NCBI GenBank assembly: GCA_037893245.1
Contig: JBAIAA010000074.1
Coordinates: 3,224,001 to 3,288,000 of the forward strand
DNA length: 64,000 nucleotides
Source of the DNA: Crossaster papposus
Lineage: Eukaryota; Echinodermata; Asteroidea; Velatida; Solasteridae
Reading direction: 5' to 3'
The notes under the pieces: generated by a model
Database searches by the model: none
What the model was told of the DNA's origin: nothing
Seen by the model: the letters and a program-made list of their open reading frames with translations, nothing else
In this document: piece after piece, positions 54,601 through 63,600 of the stretch
Numbering within the stretch: position 1 is the first letter of the stretch
Layout of the letters: each line of letters starts with the position of its first letter
Position numbers and translations under genes: made by a program

Positions 54601-57600
54601 ATTGCTAAAAAGTGAAAAAAATTAAGAGGTTATAAACACGAATAATACATTTTCTTAATTACTGTTCACCTTTCGGCGAAGGGTTTAAAAAATGTCCATC
54701 TTTCTGCGTATCAACAGGTCAAAGTGTTCTCTTAACAAATCATTTCAGAATGAATCAAGAGGGTCCTAGCTTTAATAATCTTGCACAGAGAAATCGGTTA
54801 CCGTAACACGATACGTGGCACGCGATCGCTTACCAGCCCACGCTGTGCAAGCCCATGGTCCCTTGGTTCGTATACCGCGCGTCGGTCCTTGAGGCGGGAA
54901 AGGAACGCCCCACTCCGGGCCGATCCTGGAGTTATCTCGTGGGCCATTCTCTTGTCTGGTTCATTATGTGTATACGGTGCTGTACCTTCTGGAAACCGAT
55001 ACTTGATCGTGGCTTCGAGATACCGCTAGCCTTGGAGATGATTGGCAACAGAAGAAGAAAACAATAATGGAGTACGTTCGAAATGCCAGCAACTTCGATA
55101 AACTTACTACTGCATTTAGTTTACTTTCAATTTGGGTCGACTCGATTAATTTCGAAAAATATTATGATGTCTTGATTTATTGTTGAGGAATCTTGTAGTT
55201 TCAACAAAGTTAGTTATGAGGCCACGTGACACGGCTTCTTTGCTGCTTCCTATAAAGAATTTGCTACAAGTCGGTAACACACCATAATAGTAAATGTGTA
55301 AGTTGTTATTTATTGGAACCTTTTATCGCGACTGTGATAAAAGTGTGGGCGTATTAGGTGGAAACCAAATTGAACATTACAGTCACACACAGTCACATAC
55401 TATCTTACATTGGAGACCAAGGAAAAGCAACGCCAGACAACTGAGCAAGTATGGTGCTTTCTAATAATTGTTATCGGCAACCGCCTATTCCGTAATGTAC
55501 TATCTCTCCTAGTTCTCTAAGCGATCAATAATACTTGCTCCAAAAATTGCCGATAAAGAAACATTCTCGGCGAAGGCCTGCATGAAATTGCACATCCGTT
55601 TCGCTGAGCGGAGCACTTATCAACCTTAGTGCCTAAAGCCGCACGCAAGAAGTAGACAAGGTATTTTTTTGTATAAGCATCAAGAAGCCGCTTCTTTTAC
55701 TTACTCCGGGTATATTTTCTCATTACCACGGATGCTACCGCAGGGAACCCAACAAAACTCCGCAAATGAGGAGGAAACTCGTCAATGCCTTATTATGTGT
55801 AGGACACCCGGCACCGCGGGCCGAATGCTATTATATACACCCACTTGAACGGTACCGCCCCGTGGGAAGACTTTCAATAAACCAGTTCTCTTTTTCTAGT
55901 GGATTTTGTAACTGATTGTTTGTACATTCGCTGCTAGGTTCGCCTGCAGAGGTTTCCGTTGAATTTCGCAAACTTCCGCCGGATGCAATCTGAAAGATAA
56001 CTTGAGCATGTTTACCACAAAACGGGATTCGGAAAATGGAAAGCCGAGACCAAACTCGTGTTTGCTTAGCCTGGTGCGATTCGGGGAAAATTGAAAATGG
56101 ACATCATCTCCGATTTCAAGCAAGCTTCCAAAATATTGATTTAAACCAATCGAATGTATATTCAAACTTTCTTTTGACTGATCCTCCTCATATCGACGGA
56201 ATCAATTCAATTCAGGTGTTATTACCATATTTGTCCAGACAATCTAGCTACTACATCATTCTGGAAAGCTCTCAAAAAGCTTCACCCGTTCACACGTCAT
56301 GTCAAACAATATTGCATTAGGGCTAAACTGACTGAAGGGTTCTTCTCCGACTGATGAGGATGGCAGATCGATATCTAACAGTCATAATATAACGGAGACT
56401 ATAAGGTATAATATACATTGTATTGTATTTCATGATGATTCCCGAGGATCGTGTATAGAAGGCCACGAGACCGAATCAGAGGGGACACGTTTTACATCCA
56501 GTTTGGTGAATAACACACTTGAATTTCGTTTTATATGCAAATCCGCCTGACTAAAGATTTCTGTCATGGGATTGAGCCTTTCCAATTTTCCAATTTGTCT
56601 TAGGCCAATCCGCGCCTCAGTAAGATAAAAATGTCACCACGGTGAACCTTGTGACTTCGGTTCCTGTTTATTTTTGTTCCCTGAGCCTACATAAAATCTT
56701 GCATGAAAGCAAGTTTGAAAGGCAAATCCGGCACCTTTTGTGCCGGTCTCTCATTATTTCAGCAAACACATAGAGATTTCACCGCATCACAAGAAGTTGA
56801 CAACACGTATTCCTTTACAAATACGCGGGACCAGTCAATATTTGCGGCACGTGTGTGTATTATACAAGCTCGTTCCAGTAGGCGTTAAGGGAATATGACA
56901 CACGGTGTCGTTATATACGGTGGATAGGGGAAACCAAAACGCCATTTGCACTTGTTTCTCTACGAAGATATCTTACAATTATATTGCAGTGACACTAGGC
57001 AGCTAAATTGACATTTTGAGGCATCGGTGTAGACTTGAAATCAAGTCGTTAATTAATTGGTCTGTCTGCGCCGCCGCGACTGACACTGCACATCTACTGC
57101 ACATCCAGCGCACTTCCACTGGGTTACGTGTAGCGAGCGGTATAATTAAAAAAATGGTAACGTCCTGTGGAACCTCGGTTCCAAGATGCATGTGCGTCGA
57201 TCCCTAATTACCGACTTGAACCATCTGTAATTTTCGTTGTACACAAGGGCATGGTGTCTGCTACACTGAGTTTGGACGGAGCACTCTGATTTGGCTAAGA
57301 ATCAAGAAAATATGAATATTTATTAACGGCACAGTTTGATTGGTTACGAATAAAGAGAATATAATATCCATGTTACATGCTTTTATAGAAAATGTGATTT
57401 ACGTACACAATACAAAACGATATGCGATAAGCATATTGATGTACGTGCGCGCGAGTAAAGATCATGTTCCGTTGATTATAGATTGCCAAAACTGGGGATT
57501 TTGAGTGCTCTGAAATCCAAACATGAACAAACGAAGACTATCACACGTTTTCTGGATAACGACACCTTATACTTCCAGATAGATTTACAACTAGGCACAC

Positions 57601-60600
57601 GCTCGTTCTTTGAAGGGGTGTGGCCGTTTCGTTAATCCTAGTACATGTAGTTCAATTCTATTATAATATTGGTTCTTTTTATTCAAAAGTACTATCTACA
57701 CATACACTCAAAACAAAAGTGCTAAAAAGTGAGTGCTATACGCAATGACATGCCCGTCACGTGCCTAAACCAGCACCACGGGGACAAAATGTGTCTATAG
57801 CATAATTGCTAAAAGGTGAGTGATGTGCTGAAAATGGGTGATGGCTGCCTATGGTTCACCTAAAGTACAAGAGACACAATTTCGACTGGTCTATTGTGTC
57901 ATGTGATTGTTTTGACATGTCTGGGCTTGTTCTTTCCGAAGTACGTGCAATCGCGCGTTCGCCGCGGGTAATCCTGGACATCCTAGACGACGTGTACGAG
58001 AACATCGTGAGTTTGTTTTTGATTGAACTAGGGGACGTATAATAATAGAGGACAATAGGGTTCCCTATTTCGCCAAGGTCCCCGATTCCGACTCGTGTGC
58101 AAATCCTATGGCGATCATCCGAAAACGTTAGTACAAAAGAGGTAAGACGGTCGGACAATGCCCCGTCCCCGATTGACGGCATTTACCCACTTGTGTGCCT
58201 GGACGTGTGGACATATAAATACTTTTTTTAGGTTTTCTAACCACATTTTTAAAATCTGCACCGCAAAATAAGTGAAAATTCATTATTTTTTTTTGAAACC
58301 TAATTAAGAGTTTGGTCCCGTTTTTATTGACAAGTTAAGTGTCTACACTTCGCGCTTTGATGCAACAAACAAACAACACACATCATACTTCATTGATTGA
58401 ATTATTGTGTTTTGGAATTATAGAAAGGTAGCACTAGTGTTTATTTTAGCTCTTTGCGAGTGCTCCTATTGAATCACCACATTGCACCTGAAGTGTGATA
58501 TGAGTAGCTTTTTCTGAGTGCTGTTGTTGTAGCACTCATAGAGGTGCTGATTCAGCACCTTGCGTGCAGTCACTACATACAAGAACATCAAAGTGCAACT
58601 TGTTTAGATCTTCAAGTGCTAAATTAGCACTTTGAGTGTATCAGCCCGGATTCATAATAGGTCAAGTCGTTAGAGCTGTCGATCAGGGAATGTTGAATGA
58701 TGGGCGCTCAGTGCTGGTACGTACATTTCGGTACACGGACAAAGACGGCAGTGACTAACGACTTGATTCCAAGTCTAGCATATCGGTGAGCATAATTAAA
58801 GCGGGCAAAATTCAACTATTGATTACGCTTCTGTATCCGATAACATCTTTCTGCGATTTGTCATGTAATTGCATAATTCAATTATAATTTAAAACAGCAC
58901 TGATAATTTAGTACTGAAATCTGTTTTAATGTTACAGAATGTGTGCAGTGCTAAATATGTTGTTGTTGTTGTTTGTTATATCGAATTCTAATATATGAAA
59001 ATTAATGTTGAAAGTTGTTGGATGGGCCCTTTCAAATAAAACAAAATACCAGGGTGATATTTATCGCAGATTTCTCGTTTCGCTGGGCAAAACGATGAAA
59101 TCTAGTTGGCACGACGCCATCTGTTTAACCATTCAGCATAGGGATTTCGGCCAGGGAAAATCCGCCCACCAATCAACAGGCCCGCGTTTGAAAGCCCTCG
59201 AGAGCGCATGACGCGCGCTGACGACACACGCGCATGGTGCTGATTATAGCGTTTACCTCTCGCGCGCGAACCTGTCAGGCTTAAAGCCCCCGTCAGGATA
59301 ACTGGGTGTCCCTAAAGGTTGCTGTTTTAAGATTCCAGCCACGCCGAAGGATTCAACATCCTAAATTCCTTCGACATACAGATTTGAGTCAGTCTAAAGA
59401 AAAATAATCCCACGTGGAGCTTACCGCAAGATTCTATTTCATCCTGCGCCCGAAGCTGAAACATTCGGCAATGTCACAAAAGACAGATGCATCAACTTAT
59501 GCTGTGGACTTTCCTTGTATTTTGATTGTTTTATGAATTGTTGTTACTGTCTTGTAATCTTTTGGTAACCAATATACCATCGTTGATTAATAAACTTCCT
59601 GAAACAAAATTCCCAGGTACATGTCGTTGCATCTGACCACGCCACAATTGCCTGTTTATCAACCTTCATAATTACGTTTGGTACAATGCATTCAACCCGC
59701 CTCCATACCCACTTTAGTTTCAAGTTGATATCACGTAGACGAGGGTTTTTTTCCCAATCAAAATGAAATCATTCATTCTCTTGCGCAGTGCGGAGAAGTG
59801 CCTGCACTTTGCTCTGCGAGTACCAAACGGCCAACGGTAGGTAGCCCTAACACAACAGGTCAATATCTCAGAGCATGAACACTCGATACAAACAAAATGC
59901 TCTCGAATTCCCCCAACCATAATCATAACCGATCAGGGGATATTTGTCCCGGGGCAGAATTCAGGTATGGTGTTGGACAGTATATTAGATCCTTGTAATG
60001 AAGATTGTCTTCCGAGCTAAGAGTTAGAACACGTACATGTATATGGCAATAGAATGGCAAGATGGCCTCTCCCATTCCCGCTATTCTTGAAATTAAAGCG
60101 AGCGCCTGTGCGTCATTTTCACCTGCCTCGTAATCACATCAAATGCTCTGCGCTCTATGTAATAAAAACACGCGTGCGCTATCAGCAACACGTGTATCAA
60201 CTTACTAGCCAAACACAAAAGGACACGGCCGGCCGGCCGCAGCGCCTCTCACGTACAAATGTCTTTTCACCCTCTGTACCCTTTTCCCCCTGTTTTCTAA
60301 AAAAAAAAATGGTCGTTTCTCTTTTCTTAAGTGCACGAACTCTCTGTTTGCTCCGACTTTGTGGCTGATGTTCAAGATATCCTTAAACACGAGCTGTCCT
60401 CGTCTAAAATGCGTTTAACGATGTTGATGCGAGGAGACTAAATTAGGCCAACGTCTTCATGATGCAACAGCCTTACCTTAAAGATCTCTATTGTTTTTGT
60501 CGTTCCCGAAAAGACAGCTACCTAATCTACTTGTACTTGGAGGGTTCGGACATAAAGTCCCAGACAGAACGTGAATATCTTTCAGTTTTCCCTCAGTTAT

Positions 60601-63600
60601 TTCTGAGTTATTATTTTGTTGCGATGAAGGTTGGAACTTTCATAATATTTATTGAATACCCTTATTTTTTAGACATACATTCCGTATGAGACATTTCCGC
60701 AGCTTCTTTATTTAATTTGAAAGCCTTTGAGACTATCCGGTATGTTGTCTGTATCCTTGAATTGGCGAATACCGACGTGACCATTGGCTCCAGACGGCGA
60801 TTTATTGACGAGCTTCAACTACAATTCCCCGACAATAACAAGATAGCGCGCGGAGATTGATTCATTTACGTGACCCAGGACGTTTAAGTGAGAAGAGAGA
60901 ACTTAATTTGTCGGCAGTTTGTTTTTTTGAACGATCTGGTGCTTCAATGTTGCTTATTTCTATCTAAATGTTTTCAACTGCATCAGCATAATTTATCCTG
61001 GAAATTAAACCTTCGACGCGTTATTTTCATAGCAGGTATGCATATAAGTTCAGAACGGTTTAGTTATACGGATAGTTATTTATTACGGTACTGTGCGCAC
61101 GCCCCGTCTATTGGAGTCATCTTTATAATTATAATAATTCTTTAATCGTAATAAACTTTATGAAGGGCGTGCATTCTTTGTGAATCTCCCTTTTTTACTG
61201 TGCGAAGTCTATTATGTGCTTTTTAAACTTTCCAATCTACAATTATCCAAAAGCCAACTTGGAAATCCCAGTCTCAGCGCGATCCAGGGATTTTAACACA
61301 CAAAATATATTTCAACATCTACTGCAAATTTAACAGCTAACTAAAGGTATTAGTTCTACATTTCAATGTACTCTTATTTCAACTGCAAGGCATTATTATA
61401 GCAAATGGTTTGACATTTTAGGCACTGGTATGTTTATAACCTATAACATTCTCGTCTTCATTTAGTATTGGTTGTCCTATTTTAGCATGTGCTACTTGAT
61501 AATGTTTTTTTTTTTTAACCAAACAAACAAACAATGAAAACAAACGAACAAACTGCACTACTAACGTCACGGTCTTCATTTTAGTCTGTCAATGTTTCAC
61601 GCGCGGAAACTGATACGTCTTACTAACGATTTATCTCTTAAAGGGTAAAATATACCTTTTGGAGCTATCCAAAAATTTAGCAAACAAAATACTGTTGAAA
61701 AGCTTACTTGTAAATATATTAATGATTCTAATAAACTCTCTGTGAAATTATTCCGTCTGGAATTCCGTCATTTTGAAGAAATTAACAAAAGAATGCCATT
61801 TCCAAATGTGCGTCTCAGAGACGCACATTTGAAAATGTTCGCAAGAAGTGCGCGCAATTGTTCAATCGACGCGTGGCGCATGCGTTGGCGCTGGTCTATT
61901 CAGTGTTTGACACACGCGTAGCTGCAATCCGCTGGCTAAGAACGCGCCCATAACGCAATTTAAATTGTGAATCAGCTAATTTTGAATTAAAATCGAAATC
62001 TTAGAATATGGTATTCTCAGAATTTGTAGCTTTCACAGAGCTAAAAACCTCATCAGGTTGTTTGTCAAGCACTTTTGCTAATTCAAACTCTAAAAATGCA
62101 CAACTGACAAATGGTATATTATCCCTTTAAAGGTCACTCACCATTGGTAATTGCTTGAATTATCAGGAATGGGTGGATTTGGGGGTTGTATTTTATAGTA
62201 AATATTGTTTAATTAACTGACCTGTGTAAAGTTTTACAATCACGGATGCCGAGAAAAAAAAGGCGTTCGTTTTTAACCGGTGTCGGGCAGTTGTTTTTAA
62301 TTGTTGTTGTTTTTTCGCGCAATTTCTTTTTATAAAATTCAATTTTTCAGAACAATTACAAGATATCTAGCGCAATAATGTTGCTGGGTGTCTAGAATCA
62401 TTATTTACTTTTAGATTAGTAAGATATTTCTTAATAATTTGGTAGTAAAATGTTTCGATATCTGCAAAATGTATTCTACCTTTAAAGGAGTAAAAAAAGC
62501 AACTAGGCGTAATTGATGGAGATGTCCGGCTGCAATGCTGGTCATTTTACGCAATGGAACTTCAACCGCGCGAAAGCCAGGAAGAGCAATTTGCTATAAC
62601 CAGCTTCACCTCGGAACGGTATCAATCTGTCATAAATGGACGTTGTTTCTGTGACCAATTATTATCCTGAACTGTCACAACCTTAGCTTTATTTCCTTGC
62701 CCCGAACGCTAAAAGGAACATGTTGTCTTTTGTGGCGGCTTTGCTTTGGCACTTTGAAGAAAAGGCCGACGGAAATTGCACCTTTCAGAGAAGATTACAA
62801 TCAGGTGTTGTGCTCCGGGATAAAATACAGAAATTACAGGTTTATTTTCATTGGGCAGATTCTTATTTTTGGTTTGTTTCATGCAGTCTCATGGAGTTTG
62901 CATTTGTTGTATACATAGGCCCATATTAACACTGGTATAGACGCCCAAATTGAGGCACCCTGAGATAAAACAAAACCTAAGGTTCTGTATAACCGAAAAC
63001 GTTTGTTGTGTCCGGGAATTTTTGAACAGATAACAGTTAAAAAAATTGTGAGAGCTTCGAACACCCGTTGCGAAAAATTGCATTGTCAAAGAGTATTTTA
63101 AAAACCTGTGGTTACTTGTTGTAAAAACACAATGTAATTCAATTAGGAACATAATTCAAGTATTACATGAATCAATTTGAAAAGCTTTCAAAGCTACAAT
63201 TTACCTGTGTATCGTTGTAGTACATGACGAGCTGATGCCCCTTGATAAAATTCTGCTTGTTGACGTGCTCAATGGCCATACACGCTGCCTCAACATCAAT
63301 CTTCCCGTTTCGGGAGAAGGAGGTCCCCGATAGAGGAAACAACCCACCAATGAAGATAATTCTGGACGAGTCAGGGCCGATATAATCTCCGTTGGAATCT
63401 CTCCTGATCGAGGAAACTCCGCAGTACGTGGAGCGTTCGTCCAAGCCCCGCAATGGGCCGCTGCTAGTCTGACAGCAATCGGCGGTATCTCCACGGGTAT
63501 ATAGAGGGTCTGATATTTCTCCAAGCGAAATCCAGACTTTGGCAAGCGCCAAGAGTACAGTACATCCAGAAAAGTAAATCCAGTTGCCTATTATTCGAGG

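Larger units (their letters stand above)
32634..63204 (-). other. Intron 1 of the receptor gene (30.6 kb)
   Basis: It separates the signal-peptide exon from the rest of the ligand domain. It holds the repeats and elements listed separately. The remaining stretches (32634-33500, 34080-35900, 37045-45980, 48250-51220, 51945-53090, 53425-57700, 58640-61640, 62490-63200) show only short chance frames and homopolymer runs; I recognise no gene in them. Confidence 0.8.
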
